64,000 nucleotides of DNA from Ganoderma boninense (GCA_002900995.3 CM035304.1:6526134-6590133); one strand, 5' to 3'. Positions 10,600 to 22,989 are shown, counted from the stretch's first letter. Notes: generated from the letters alone by a model not told the origin. Program-made: numbers and translations.

Positions 10600-12425
10600 G
10601 ACAACGTGTACATGTGTAAACTGATGAGCGAAGGCGACCGAACACGCTTAAGGAGTGCTGTGTGTGGACGCTGAGCCCATCTCGGAGCTCCGCCGGAGCG
10701 TTCTACATTGCATTTTGTAGTCTATTGGTTCGTGCATCGTCAACTACGCAGCGGGGATGGACAGATCTGACGAGTTCTCTGTTAATCGGCCTTGCGCCAT
10801 AGATCTACCGGACCACGTCCGGCATTGGCAGTGTCTCTGGTTGTTTACATCTTCCTGCGAAGGCTGAGAGGAGCTCAGGATGGCTACAGCAGTTGCTCTC
10901 GACCTCGTCAATCAGTGACTTGGCAGTTCAGCGTTCGATATCAGCGAATGCGCGAACTTCTCGCCGATGCACGCTGTGATGCACGCGCTCTGTCCTTCCC
11001 ACTTCATTGAGTCCGAGTCGTCTCGTATGTGGGTCATGTCGTCTCTACCCCCAATTTCCTTGCCGCTACAAACTCCCGCTAAACACCGACACCATGTCCT
11101 CTGACAGTCCGGCACAATCTACACGTTGCATTGGCAATACATATTCTCCGTCGTCGACTCATTCCAGTGCTCACCACAGCACAGGCCGCCGCTCTCCCAC
11201 TTCAGCTTCAGACCCGACCCACCGCGAACAACGTGTGGCACGCTCCGCTTGAACAGTGCCGAATGTGTCTCCACGCAGACGGTTATACTACACCATGCTC
11301 AATGCCGAGCATAGGCAGTCTTGCAAGTGACTGAGCACGAGCGTCGATATACGCACTCGAATTGAAGTGAGCAGCAGCAGCATCATGTCGTCGATGACAG
11401 CGTTTCGCGTGTCCGTCATGGTTAACTCATGACCCTCTGTGCGTGCACCAGCAGATCAGCTCAGAGACCATATCAGCGGCGAAGGGCGCCTCTTCGGTCA
11501 GCTCGTATTCCGATCCACCAACGACGCCGATCGCCCCCGCTACAACAGCCCCGCCTAGCACCAGCACCAGCAGTTCACTGATGCCTGTCCCTACATCGAC
11601 TATACCCACGACCTTGTCTATATTCATCATCTCGGAGCTCGCTATCAGATCAAGCCCGATCTTGCAAGACTCCTCTGTCAATTATCACGTCGGTACCGCC
11701 ACCAGCAACCTGGCCCTCATATTCTCGTCAACATCGATGCCTTCAGGCCAGCTGGGGAGCAACCTGGAATATAGAGCTCGCCTGAGCACCGGGGCGGGCA
11801 GAGCGGGAACCGGAGTTGGGGTTTGCACCGGGATAATCTGCCTAGCGCTAGTCGTGCGCGCAATCGTCATGCGACGACGGCCCCGGCGAGTAGGAGGGTG
11901 CGCACGACCAGACGCCATGCCAGGAGCTTCCTTACCCGCTACGAGTCGCAGGTGGGTGTCGCGTACTCATTTTTATTTTCGGTTTTGGTTTTCCACTTGC
12001 GTTTCTGGGGCTGACTGGAGTCCTCTCCGCCCCTGGCAGGGATTTCAGACGGGGGCGTTCGCGAGCCCCGCCGTTCGTCGGTAGCGATGCCCTCCGACGC
12101 AGTTTCGGAGTCTAACAATGGCGGCTTACACATACCTGGGCCCGGTGCAGCAATCCCTCCCTGTATGCCATGCGCGGACGAGAAACGGATTCTGGAGTGG
12201 GGAATCGGAAGATGCAGTACTGCGCCAGGGAGTGGAGTGAATAACTGCGAGGCCGATGCCTCAGACAAAGGTGGAGCGGTCACGATCGCTGCCATGCGCT
12301 TGCACGCCCGGGTCGATACACGCAGAGCAGCGCGACGGGACACGGATGGAGAGGTGCGGTCACCAGGAGGGGGGCCTGGAGAGGTCGTTGTGGATGACTT
12401 GGATGTTCATCAAGTTGGTAGGTGA
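10600..12425 (+). pseudogene. membrane protein of the Ser/Thr-stalk PPxY family, copy 1, truncated tail
   Basis: This is a tandem copy of the gene at about 14620-16665; similarity extends upstream of the coding part (10782 matches 14790). The stalk exon is Ser/Thr/Pro-rich (SSYSDPPTTPIAPATTAP). One membrane segment follows (GVGVCTGIICLALVV) with a basic stop-transfer VMRRRPRR. After an intron near 11953-12090 the tail reads DEKRILEWGIG, then RRDTDGEVRSPGGGPGEVVV, and stops at 12423-12425 after DVHQVGR. The sister copy continues for some 30 residues to an LPPSY end; this copy has lost that end. The 5' exons with signal peptide and ectodomain could not be resolved, and there is a 1-bp length difference from copy 3 near 10880. 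It is probably decayed. Confidence 0.6.
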
Positions 12426-13329
12426 TTGTTTCACGTTCATCGAGAGGGATCTGATAGAACCTATTTTATCTATCATTCGAACGAAGGCTGCGGCATATAG
12501 TCGCGTGCCAAGCTGCTGTTGGAAAAACTGTCGGAGGTCGAGCAGAGCAGCAAAAGCGAGTAGTATTCCGGTTGTCCTGTACCGTCGTCGTGGTACAGAG
12601 GCAAACGGATGGGCTACAAAATAGTACAATCCCGCATCGTATCCTACGTCGGGAACTCCCGGCGAGCAAGCGCTCGCTTGCCCAAAATCCGTGCTCCAAC
12701 AGCTGCTCCCGTCGCCAGCGGATGCCGGACTTATCAGCGACGGGCTCTTCGGCACGCCCTTCAGACCTGACAAGAACCAAGAACCACCCGTTCATCTGGG
12801 TGTCGTCGCGCTCTGCGAAGAGTTTGGGTTCTGTTGGTTATGCTTCTCAGTTGCGAGGTATTGCTCCTTCTCATTGCCCGAAATCAGCGAAGGTGCTTTC
12901 GACGATGGGTCTCATCTTCTGTATCTTTGTGGGAAGTTCCCGTACCGGATTGGAGATGTTTATATTGCAGCGGTACAGCTAGTCAGTCGATCGGGTCGCT
13001 TGCCTCCTTGGGGTTTCTTTGGGACGCCGTCTACTCCTCGTCCTATGTCCTCGGACTCTCCCTTCACTCCAAGCCGGTGTCCAGGTGGAATATGTCTTTT
13101 GTCGCAGACATCGGATAACATGGCCCATCGCGTACAGGTCTCATCACTTGAAACCGCCCCGACATCCGATATCATGCAACGGCGTGGCTTCAAGGACGAT
13201 ATACAGTGCATTAGTGGTTTGAGCCTAGGGTCCCTCTGCAATGGCACCCACTCTGGCGACTTCCCAAACGATGTAGGCAACGTCTCTCCACAACCCCAGT
13301 AGTCCTTCCACACTAAGTGACTGACATAG

Positions 13330-14349
13330 ATTCCTTCAACTTCTCCGGCGGCATCGAGCACACTGTCTGTCTCGGTCTCTACAATCCACAACACCTCGTC
13401 GACGGATTCTGCCTCATTCACGCCCACGGAAATAACTATGCACTCAAGTCCTCCTCCCCGTCTAATCCCATCCCTCTCTGAAGTTCCGATCTCCGAATCG
13501 CCTGCCTCTCCTGGAATCAGCTCTACCATCAAATCAGGATCAAGTTCCAGTTCGCCGTCGAGCCTCAGACCTTCACCAGTATCTTCCACGGCACCACCCG
13601 CATCGTCCTCTGCCCTTTCCTCCGAATCGTCGACACCGACACCCGTTCCTCCAGAGAGCAAGTCCCGAGGTCTTCTAACCCCCGGAACGAGCGCTGGAAT
13701 TGGCATCGGTGCAGGAGCTGTTACAGTGTGCGCAGTGTTGGCCATCGTGTTCTGCGCGATGTGGAGTCGGAGACGATGCCGCACGCGTGTGACGCCGGTG
13801 CGGGTGTACCCTTTCGCAGGTGCGCACTGCACTCCACTCGCCCACGGTTTTGAGACCGTGACGCTGACCGTGTACTATTCGATGGCAGCGTCCGGTTTCA
13901 TGGAACAGGAACATTTGGACGGGTTTACACCCGAGTTGCGGGTAGATTCCTCTGCTGTGGGGCTTGTTGCGGACCCACCTCCTGTCGCCACCGTAACTAG
14001 CCTTCTTTACTCAGCTGATGAGAAAGCGCTCCGAGGACGAGTCGACACTGATAACCTCGGTCCGGCTACCGCTGGCCAAGTTCTAGGAGGAGGTGCCGCA
14101 TATCGGAGTCGTGATGCTGAGTCCGAGGGCGTCGGGGTTCTCGGAGACTGGCAGGGAATCGACCATGGCAGGCTGGAAGGTCGGACACAGGAGGTGGATG
14201 GAGGGGTGACGTTGGCTAGGGGAGGGAGAAACGAGCAGGCGACTCCCGATGAATTCGACCGGTGACGGTGTAGTGCCTCCGTGTCCGACGGGTCCCGGTC
14301 CACGTTACCACCACCCTACTCTTCGGAATATTGCTGTGGAGAGGCGTGA
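13330..14349 (+). pseudogene. membrane protein of the Ser/Thr-stalk PPxY family, copy 2, nonsense codon before the tail motif
   Basis: The exon after the acceptor at 13329 opens with a Ser/Thr stalk (IPSTSPAASSTLSVSVST), passes SKSRGLLTPGTSAGIGIG into one membrane segment (AVTVCAVLAIVFCAMW), and has a basic border (SRRRCRTR). The cytoplasmic part contains EVDGGVTLARGG, the family's DGGVxLAGG block. TGA at 14263-14265 stops the frame after DEFDR. The same frame then continues with SVSDGSRSTLPPPYSSEY to a second stop at 14347-14349, so the conserved LPPPY end is present but cut off. Upstream exons between about 12.57 and 13.32 kb are unresolved. It may be a recent pseudogene or may make a protein lacking its PPxY end. 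Confidence 0.65.
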
Positions 14350-14887
14350 GTGACTTTGCGGTTTGAGCGGTGTATGTACTCAATAGGATCGTGCCGGCGA
14401 TTTCCGCTGTTTCGCGCTATTTACTGGTATATGCATGTGTACGAGATATGTACAATGCGGACCAAGCGCGGAATGGGGACCTTGGTAGGGCCTTTAGAGG
14501 TCAGCAGCGCTGTGCCCGAGTCCTGATGTCCGAATTCTTGACTCTGACGCACTTCTCGCATCGAGTCGCACACAGCGTCGGGATCATCAACGGCGATTGC
14601 GGACATAGTTGATGGCACCGTGTACATGTGCAACTAGTGAACGAAGGCACCCCAACGCGGCTCAGAAAGTGGGATTTCGATTCCGGCTCAGAGTTTCGCA
14701 GGCGCCTTCCACGTTAGATTTTGGAGTTCATCGGGTTCGTGCATCGTCATCTATCGAGCGGTGACGGACAGATCCGATGGGTTTTCTGTTAATCGGGCTT
14801 CGAGTCCGAGATTCACCGGGAGACGTCCGGAAATGGCAGTCTGGCTGGTTTTTTACGTCCTCGAGCAAATGCCGAGAGGACCTCAGG

Positions 14888-16665
14888 ATGGCGAGCGCAT
14901 TGCTCTCGACCTCGTCGATCAATGCCTTGGCAGTTCAGCGTTGGATATCAGCGAATGCGCGAACTTCTCCCCGATGGATGCTGCCAAATTCACTGCGATG
15001 CACGGGGTGCGTCCGTCTCGCTTCGTCCAATGCGTTTCCGTAATGTGGTTTGTGGGGATGGTATAGAATACATGGGCCGAGTAGAGCTGGGGTGTGCGTC
15101 ATGTTGCCTCCACCCCAGGGTGGTACGGAACCCCGCTAGACTCCAACACCATGTCCTCCGACAGGCCGACTCACGTTGTACATTGCATCGGGACAGCGTA
15201 TTCCTTTCCATCTACTCATCGTGCGCTCACCACAGTCCAGCCGGCTCCTCTCCGGCTTCAGCTGCAGACCTGGCCCACCTTGAACGACGTACAGCATGCT
15301 CCCCGTGACCCACACCAAATCTGTCATGGTTTCCACACTGACAGATACTTTACACCATGCGTAATGCCGAGCATAAGCAGTCTTCCAAGTGACTTCACGA
15401 GCACGAGCACTAGTCGGAGTCACCGCACCCGAACTGCAGTGAGTAGCATCATGACATCTCTGCAGGCATTTCGCGAGTCGCTCACCGGTTGAACCACAAC
15501 CCTCCGTGCGTGCACGAGCAGGTCAGCTCGGAGCCCGTATCGGCGGCTCAGGGCGCCCCTTCGGTCAGCTTGTATTCCGATCCACCACCGACACTGATCG
15601 CCCCCACTACCACAGCCCCGCCCAGCACCGACACCAGCATCAGCATCAGCACTAGCACTTCAATGCCTGTCCCCACACCGACTATGCCCACGACCTCGTC
15701 TATACCCACCACCACCTACGTCGCGCTCGGCTCAAGCCCGATCTTCCAATATTCCTCTAAGAATTATCACCTCGGTACCGCCACCGGCAACCTGGCCCCA
15801 ACTACTTCGAGCCCCGCGTCGTCTGTAGAAATGCCGACTGCGCCCTCGTCCACGTCCATAGCGATATCTACGCCTTCAGGCCAGCCGGAGAACACCTTGA
15901 AATCTGGAGCTCGCCTCAGCGCCGGGGCCAGGGTGGGGATCGGCGTCACTGCAGGCACAATCTGCCTGGTGTTCGTGTTCGTGGCGATGGTGGTCATCCG
16001 CCGCCGACCACGACTAGGACGACGCGCACTACTACCTCGGGACGCCGTGACAGGGGCTTACCCGTTTGTAGGTGAGTGTCGAGTGTCTCACGTCCTGGGT
16101 TTTGGTCTTCCACCTGAGTTCAGAGTCCTGGATGCTGACTTGTACTGCACTGCTGACATGACCACCAGGGATGTCGGGTCCGGGCATTCCTGCCAGCCTG
16201 AATGAGCCCCGGGCTGCGGTCGCGACTCCGAGGCAACCCCAGGCCATCGCGGATATGGAGTCGAGCGAGAACTCGGGCGTACCCGGCATATCTGCACCCG
16301 TTGCGAGCATCCCGGTCCCGGGTTCTCCCTCTGTGCCAAGATCGGACGAGAAACTCTTCAGGGAGTGGGGTATCAGCAGCTCAAGTGCTCACTGTGCCGC
16401 GGCGGCACTAGAGAGCGGAGCCAGCGCCGTCGAGTGCTGGCACGGAGTCGACTCGGGTCGACGGAGGGGGCTCGGAGCACGACGGGATACGGATGGAGGG
16501 GTGCGGTTGGCGGGAGGGAGGCCGGGGGAGGTGGTCGTGGATACGTTTGACGGGCCCGGGCACGATGACTGGAAATTGGATCGCACCAGCCTGAGTGGGT
16601 CAGACGATTCTGAGTGCACGTTGCCGCCTTCCTACTGTTCGGACTTCGGAGAAACTCGGACGTGA
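14888..16665 (+). CDS. single-pass membrane protein, Ser/Thr stalk and PPxY tail, copy 3
   Basis: This is the most complete of the tandem copies. From about 15525 the stalk is Ser/Thr/Pro-rich (PTTTAPPSTDTSISISTSTS). One membrane segment follows, VTAGTICLVFVFVAMVV, with IRRRPRLGRR as stop-transfer. An intron with a gtgagt donor near 16071 and a ccaccag acceptor near 16169 leads to the tail: DEKLFREWGIS, RRDTDGGVRLAGGRPGE, and the end ECTLPPSYCSDF with a stop at 16663-16665. LPPSY fits the PPxY consensus bound by WW domains, such as those of Rsp5/NEDD4 ubiquitin ligases (family knowledge). A candidate start, MASALLSTSSINALAVQR, lies at 14888, but the first exons and the ectodomain are unresolved. 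Function unknown; plausibly a surface adaptor or receptor. Confidence 0.6.
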
Positions 16666-17668
16666 GAGAACTTGAAGGGCTTTTAGTTACTTATGTGCTT
16701 ACCGCGACCAATTTCACCACACTCTGTGAGTCCCGGTCCTCTTTAAAATATGGTGCAGACTACGATTAGTAGTCAGTCAGCCATGCGCCAGTGGAGGGTT
16801 GGCTGTGGGAGCGCTTGAAGGAGACGAGCGATGAGCGCCAGCTGTTGCAGGCTGATGTGACTTTTTGACGTGCTTGAGTCTCACACCGTCGACGCCTGCC
16901 AGTCGCGCAGAGCGTTCCTACTCGACCCTCCATCAATCTCTACTCCTACTCTCGATTGCTTTTCTTCTATGCAGCTCGTGGGTTCCATCGTAACATAAAC
17001 CCCTCAGAGTTGATCCATGATCTCTCCTTTGCGGCGTCGTGCTACTCGCCATTCCCATCGGTGCCATCTTCTAACTCAGTCCAACCGTGACAGATGGCAT
17101 AGCCTCCCTATGATGCTGAATTGGAAGCCCCAGCGCCAGTGAGTTCCTGCCATTTCTCTGCGCCATATGATGTTTTGTGTGACTCTGTACTGACGGGTCG
17201 ATATCTGACCGGTGTCCAACGTTCATATCGTGATACGTGATGTGTGTCGGATCTATCGTGATTCTACCGCTCATTGTCAACTCGATGGCACAGCCCGCCA
17301 AGGAAAAGAATATAATTGATAATAGTATGGTCGTTCAAGTTATACCCCTCCCCAGGCTCGCACCACGGACCCGTCACCTAGTGATCGTACACAATCGGCC
17401 CCGTTGAGGGCCAGAACTCCGTGCAGAGATCTTCCGTCCTGAGTTCTGACCCAGTAATAGTGAGTGGGCCATTGGCAGTCCATTAGGATGCATTCTGACT
17501 CATCAGTTCCCCTCGCTGTCCTTTTCGCCAAGACGTAGGAGATGGGGATGGCCATTCGTCCAAAATCCTGGCTGAACACTCGCAGCCAGCCCAGTGAGCT
17601 CTGTCGCTGTCATACCCTACCACACGCGCTGACGCCACAAAGACCTACGCGTCGCTATAGGCTTCTTT
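16666..17668. other. no gene recognised
   Basis: Intergenic; no supported exon was seen. A short first exon for the next gene could lie here. Confidence 0.45.
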
Positions 17669-19154
17669 ATGTTGACGCTGCTTGCTAATCGCGCCAGAGC
17701 AACCTCACTACACATCGACCGCGTAGATCCCATCCCCCAGAAATGCGGATCGTTCACGTTTAGATGGACCGGCGGTACTGCCCCCTACACACTCTCAATT
17801 CGAGAGATAAACCAGACTACACTCCGAGAACCTTCGCTGGGCAATCAACACGAGGAGTCGTACGTGTGGGATCCTGTCGATGTTCAAGGCGGAACTTCCC
17901 TGTATGCAGAGGTGCTGGACTCGACTGGGCAGCGCGACGCGACGGCTGCATTTCAGATTCAGGAAAGCAGCGACTCCGGCTGTCTCGCCCTGGTGCGTCA
18001 TTCTTTCACGTCGAGGAGAAGATGTATGGTCGTTGAGGCACGCCGTGGCAACCCAACGCTAGATCTCGTCTGCATCGTCGACTTCCCCCTCTACTGGTGA
18101 GTCTCTGAAGCCGACTGCGCTCTTTCTACTCTCAGATGCATCGCTAATCTGTCTTTGTGATGAACCTCGACCCCTAGTGGCTGCCGCCACCGCGACGACA
18201 AGCTCATCCACCCAAGGGCCGACCACGAACACCCCGTCCCCTACTCCCTCAAGCCCGGCGCCGCTATCAGAGTCGCCCACGAAACGACTTAGCACAGGCG
18301 CCATTGCAGGTATCGTAGCTGGCCTCGTCGTGGTCGCACTTCTCGCTGTAGTCTTGGTATTTATTAATGTCCGTCGTGCGAGCCTGAGTTCCAGGGCTCG
18401 CCGATGGTCACCGATCGCCGGGCCACCGAGCACACCTCGCAGTGCGTATAGTCCCGACCCGATCCTCTAGTCATGAACGACAGCTGACGACATCTAACTG
18501 CCCTCGATAGCATCGATCTGCCAATGGGGTATAGGGCGGCGCAGGCGGCACAGCTCTGCCCTGTTTTCTGGTCCGCATCGCATCCATTCTTGCAGCTTCA
18601 TAACGACGTGACGTCCTGTGCTGATGCCAGATATCGCGGTCTCGCTAGGCGCGTTGTCCTCGGACAGTGGCAGTGGGGATATCCATGGCGGTCACCGTGG
18701 CGGTGACTCGGAGGCAGAAGACGCACGAGTGCGGTGCAACAGTAAGCGGACGCCATCGTCGGTTTGTTGATCACTCTCAGACTTGGACTGATCATACATA
18801 CCGGTACTAGGCTCGTTAATTGTTCATACCTCGTACCCGGAGTCGGACGACATGCACAATAACGCACGCACGCAAGTACTGGCTATGCCGCAGAAGATCC
18901 TGCGAGAGATGAAGAGGGCCCAGGCGAGTGCAGCGTCCCGCGATGGCGATACAGCATCCGAGAAAGATGTCGACGCCACCATTATGGCGGCTCCTCCATC
19001 CCACGGCCGTGGACTCGATAGTGGTAGGGGCCCTGGTACTCGGGAAGCGATCGCTGGAGAACCGGAGTCGACCGCGAGAGACATGAATGAGTCCGACTGG
19101 CAGACTCGCACGACATCCGACTCGACTTTGCCGCCTCCGTACGAGTCGTGCTAG
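17669..19154 (+). CDS. single-pass membrane protein with Kre9/Knh1-like ectodomain and PPxY tail, copy 4
   Basis: The ectodomain is clear here: CGSFTFRWTGGTAPYTLSIR, then SYVWDPVDVQGGTSLYAEVL, ending SSDSGCLA. The WTGGTxPYTL core is typical of the Kre9/Knh1-like Ig-fold domain of fungal surface proteins (family knowledge). Introns near 17992-18061 and 18102-18178 join a Ser/Thr stalk (SSASSTSPSTVAAATATTSS) to one membrane segment (GAIAGIVAGLVVVALLAVVL) and a basic border. A later exon, about 18850-19154, gives a charged tail ending TTSDSTLPPPYESC. The link between 18470 and 18850 is not resolved. The ATG at 17669 gives a weak signal peptide, so the true start may lie in an upstream exon. Confidence 0.65.
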
Positions 19155-19517
19155 CGGAAAGTCGGTGGGTACCGATTTGAGATGGGACAGATGTATTTGA
19201 CGTTCAGACTGTGGTCCGAAGAATCGGTTGTAGTTGTGGCAGGACACGGGTTTCGATTTAGAGGACTTGATGTATTTACTATCTCGTGAGCAATTGTACT
19301 GGCAGACAGTACTCGGATATACATATACGAACGCCTCAAAGTATGTAGGGCTGTAATACGACTGACCATGGACGGGGAAACACCCCAATTGCAACGCACT
19401 GGTAATGTGCAGAAAGTCCGAGTCATTCATCCCTGCTTCTCAAGCTAAGCAGCTGCTATCCGCTGCAAATGCGCCGGAAAGATACGATGAGCAAGAGTTT
19501 CCCAAGGAGATTTAACA

Positions 19518-20333
19518 TCAGCGATACGTACAACTGGGGAATATCAGCATCGACATGGATCCTCCGTAGCCAATGGCGTCGGTGAGATTCACGTGGAGGA
19601 CACCGTCTGCAGGGATGATATTCACAAACAGTGCCGTCAGCACTGAGAGTCGCTTGTCAGGGCACGGTGTTCAAGCGTGTGCTGACGTACGCGCTGGGCC
19701 GCGAATCAGGACGGGATAAGAGGTATCGGTGATATTCTCGATGACGTCCGGTGTTCCGTGTGGGGCACCGGGGCTTGGACTAATGGCGATGCTGAATCGG
19801 GGCCCGTCAGATCGTCCATGAAACCGCGAAGAGAGAGGCATAAGGTGATTGTTCACCTCTGACAATTATTCGTGCACATTCACGTTTGACGATAGGTAGA
19901 GGAGGGATGAAACCGCGTGAGATAGATTCAGAGGCCAGACGGAGGCCATTTGAACGTGACGTACGAGAGTGTATGGCCCTGTACGAGCGAATCATGAATA
20001 TCGTGTCGCAGCGCGCGAGGGAGGGAGCTGATCCTCCTCCGAAGTTGCCTGCCAGTGAGCACAAAACTGCGACTCACCGACGCCCTTTGACCAACTAAGC
20101 TTCGTTGTTGCACACTGCTGCTGGCTCGCGAGAGTTTGAGGACTATAAATGGGTCATTATGAGCCGACGATGCGTGGGTAAAGTCCTCCAAACACATACA
20201 GAAAGTCGAACATAGGAGCCGGCCATCCAAATTCGTCCAGGTGTCTAGAAGTGATCGGAAGTTCCAAGGGTTCCTGCGGGAGAACTGCCGATGCAGCCAA
20301 GCCAGCGAGGGAGAGGAGGTAAGCAGCCTTCAT
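19518..20333 (-). CDS. small secreted protein, Ig-like core with micro-exons (paralogue S1)
   Basis: Exon 1 encodes a signal peptide, MKAAYLLSLAGLAASAVLPQ. Exon 2 ends QQQCATTKLSWSKGVG. A 14-nt exon at 19965-19978 supplies GPYTL, and an apparent 2-nt exon at 19857-19858 (AG on the minus strand) completes a Ser codon. Then come IAISPSPGAPHGTPDVIENI, TDTSYPVLIRGPA, and a last exon with VLHVNLTDAIGYGGSM and FPSC, with a stop at 19518-19520. Two conserved cysteines frame the domain. The core C..xW..G.GPYTLS matches the ectodomain of the membrane protein at 17669. No membrane segment follows, so it should be secreted. Function unknown. All junctions are GT-AG. Confidence 0.65.
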
Positions 20334-20802
20334 GACAGGACGTCGAGTGGCTGCAACAGTGCAGGTCGAGGATTGGTGGAGAGATGAGGCTATAAACCGA
20401 GTATCGGAGCGTCAAATGTCTCCGGCCTTCATGGGAAGAAGCAAGGGCGCGCTCGGGTGGAGAAAGCTCCGAGAAAGGGAGCGCACAATCGACGGCCTAA
20501 GAGACGATTGCAATCGTGATGCCAGCGATCGGACTTGTTACGGTGTCGAGGATATTTTGTGTCTTATATGCACTATTACCTTGTCCCTTTGGGAGCTGGC
20601 CTGCGCTGATGTTCCTGATCCCACACCTTTGTTCGGATAGACTTAAATCTCACTTAACATTGAATTTAATGGGCGGGCCCCGAGACGATAATACTCTCTC
20701 CCATATTTATGCATGTGAATCCAAGGAGTTGTCGTCATCTACAAATACGGAGATCACTGACAAGGCTTCAACGAAAGTTCAGTAGAGCTTACCGCTGGGG
20801 TA

Positions 20803-21608
20803 CTATACCGGCAGCCTGAGCCACAGCATAGCTCTTGCACCTATTGCGTCCGTGAGGCTTGCCTCCAGGACGCTATCTGCCATTGGTGAAACAGTAAGCC
20901 GGGATCCGAAAGAAGTCCCCGGGACGTGAGATAGTAACAGATATGTCGACATACCCGCTGGGCCACAAAGAAGCACGGGATATGAGGTGCTGTTGATGTT
21001 TTGAATGAGATCCGGGGCTTTTCTCGGTGGACCCGGTGTCTTCCCATTAGGATTGATGGCGAGGCTACACAGTCATTGCGAGATATTCAGCGACCTTCCG
21101 CAGAAGCCTACAATGGTGCTTACCTCTGGTCGTTGATGATACAGGCGCACGGGGTGGGGGCAGAAAGTCACGATGAGGTTGACGCGATCCAACAGCTTGG
21201 AAGTAGTATTCGAAACACGTACCAGTGTATATGGCGCTGGGTAATGGTATCAGCACAAGCGGCGGAGGGTGTCGAGGCATCCGTGTCGAGCATGCCTAAG
21301 TGAAATGCTCACCGACGGTGCCCCTCCACGCGAGCCGCGTAACAGCGCAATGGTGTTTGGATGTGGGTATAGTCGGATGGGTTCTGATCGTAAGTGTTTA
21401 CAGTATCAGCTGTAAGTTGCATCCCGCCTCAGAGCTCGAAGGCTTACCCAAGATCGAACATGAGGCCTTCCCCGCTGTCATCCATAATGAGCGATTTATT
21501 CCAACGCAGCTCAACCAATCTTCCAAGCGGCATGGGTCGTTGTGGGATGCTTGCTGACATAACGAGGCCAACCAGGGAGAGAAGTGCGGCGACTCGGAGG
21601 ACCTTCAT
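20803..21608 (-). CDS. small secreted protein, Ig-like core with micro-exons (paralogue S2)
   Basis: The signal peptide is MKVLRVAALLSLVGLVMSAS, starting at 21608. The family blocks follow: HHCAVTRLAWRGTVG, a 14-nt exon at 21233-21246 giving APYTL, an apparent 2-nt exon at 21124-21125, then LAINPNGKTPGPPRKAPDLI, INSTSYPVLLCGPA and VLEASLTDAIGARAMLWL. It ends LRLPV with TAG at 20803-20805. The C-terminal cysteine present in the other three paralogues is missing; in the same frame the next codons read YPSG where S1 has FPSC. The copy may therefore be slightly shortened or decaying. It lies about 470 bp upstream of S1 on the same strand, consistent with a tandem duplication. Confidence 0.6.
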
Positions 21609-22275
21609 GGTGCGAGAGCGAGCCAGAAATGTTAACGACCGCAGGATGTCCGAGTGGTCAGTGGAGGGGAGGATATAACATTATTTCCGGGACGTCCGGC
21701 ACGGCGTCCAGCCTTTTACCCCGGCCTATTGACTCCTGCAGCGCCTAGGTTGCTAGACGCACTACCAGCTAAGGCGTTCCGCTGTGGACGGTCGCTCCCA
21801 TCTGTCGCTCCGTGTCGTATTGACAAACGCCTTCGGTAGCGGATTCAGAAGGCGCCGCTGGACAGCCTTGCGATGGCAGGGCACGCCCTTCATCAACCAC
21901 CGAGCACTGTGATTCTCATCCTCTTCGAGCTCTGCAACGAGAGTTTGCCAGTGCGGCTCGCAACTTTATATATGCGGAGAAAATCGAACGAACGGGACGG
22001 CAGGTAGTGGACAAGCGCTAGCGGAAACCAGGAGCATGCATTGTCATTGCCTGTGTGCAAACGACGAAGACGACCTCGCCCTCCTGCGAGACCCGGTTCC
22101 CTACTACAGCGGCACGTCCCACCGCGCTCGCGTGAGCGGAATTGTCCCCCACGTAAGCATCCGAGTCAGCGCCCCCACCCCACCCCCGGCAAACAGCTGG
22201 TGTTCGCTGTGCCGAACGAGCGATGATGCAGTCAGCGGGATTTCTCTATTCCCTATGGCACTGGAGATTAATTAG
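21609..22275. other. no gene recognised
   Basis: Promoter side of S2 and 3' side of S3. A TATAT motif lies near 21672-21677 in the S2 direction. No coding exon was seen. Confidence 0.4.
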
Positions 22276-22989
22276 TCACGTACAGCTAGGCTCGATCGTG
22301 TACCGGAGCTGCGCTTCGCCGTTGCTGCCTGTGAGCTGGATCGAGACCATGTAGCCTGCAAAGAGAGAAACAGAGAAAGAGAGAAACAGAGAAAGAGAGA
22401 TCAAGACGGCTGAGCGCGGTGCGGACTTGGGCGCGAAGGCGACGTACCGGCGGCAGCATCGTTCACGAAGGGATGAGACGTCTCGTTGAGGCCGCCGGTG
22501 ATGATCACGGGCACGGCCGCTCCGTCGTTCTCGATCCATGTGCTGGAGAGGATGGGAGTTCGGTGAGCAGCTCGAATTCCATTACAAGCTGCACAACTCA
22601 CAGCTACAGCATGAGAAGGCGATCCGGAGGGGATTAGAGAGCAGGCAGCTCATTGATCAGCCCAAACGAACTGAGCTGACGCGATCTGAGCGGAGTGTTA
22701 CGCACGAGCTGGTATGGGCCTAGACAACGATGTCATTGCGAGCTCTGCGCAGCGGTAGTACGATTCGGACGAGCACTCACCGACGCCGTTCTCCCAGGTG
22801 ATCACGGTGCTCGCGCATTGTGTGTGGTCAGGGCTGGTGAACGGAATGGAAGACGTCAGTACACGTCAACTAGGGGGGATTTTGTAACTGTGAAATTGCA
22901 GCGTACACGCTGACCGTAAGGTTACTACTTTGTCCGATAGAGGCTGCGACGAGGCTGGCTAAGAGCGTGAAGGACGCGAGAAGCTTCAT
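22276..22989 (-). CDS. small secreted protein, Ig-like core with micro-exons (paralogue S3)
   Basis: The signal peptide is MKLLASFTLLASLVAASIGQ. Exon 2 reads DHTQCASTVITWENGVG. A 14-nt exon at 22706-22719 gives GPYQL, and an apparent 2-nt exon (CT) at 22602-22603 completes Leu with the next exon, TWIENDGAAVPVIITGGLNE. The last exon, after a long pyrimidine-rich tract, is GYMVSIQLTGSNGEAQLRYT ending IEPSCT at 22276. The mature protein is about 90 residues with two cysteines. It is the closest relative of S4 at 32685, which lies 10 kb away on the other strand. A TATA-like box lies about 90 bp upstream of the ATG. Confidence 0.7.

Noticed and set aside
12960..13832. 290-residue minus-strand ORF
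   Set aside because: It lies antisense to the Ser/Thr stalk and membrane exon of copy 2; the plus-strand reading has the family features.
18816..19430. 204-residue minus-strand ORF
   Set aside because: Antisense to the tail exon of copy 4 that ends in LPPPYESC; no domain or splice support.
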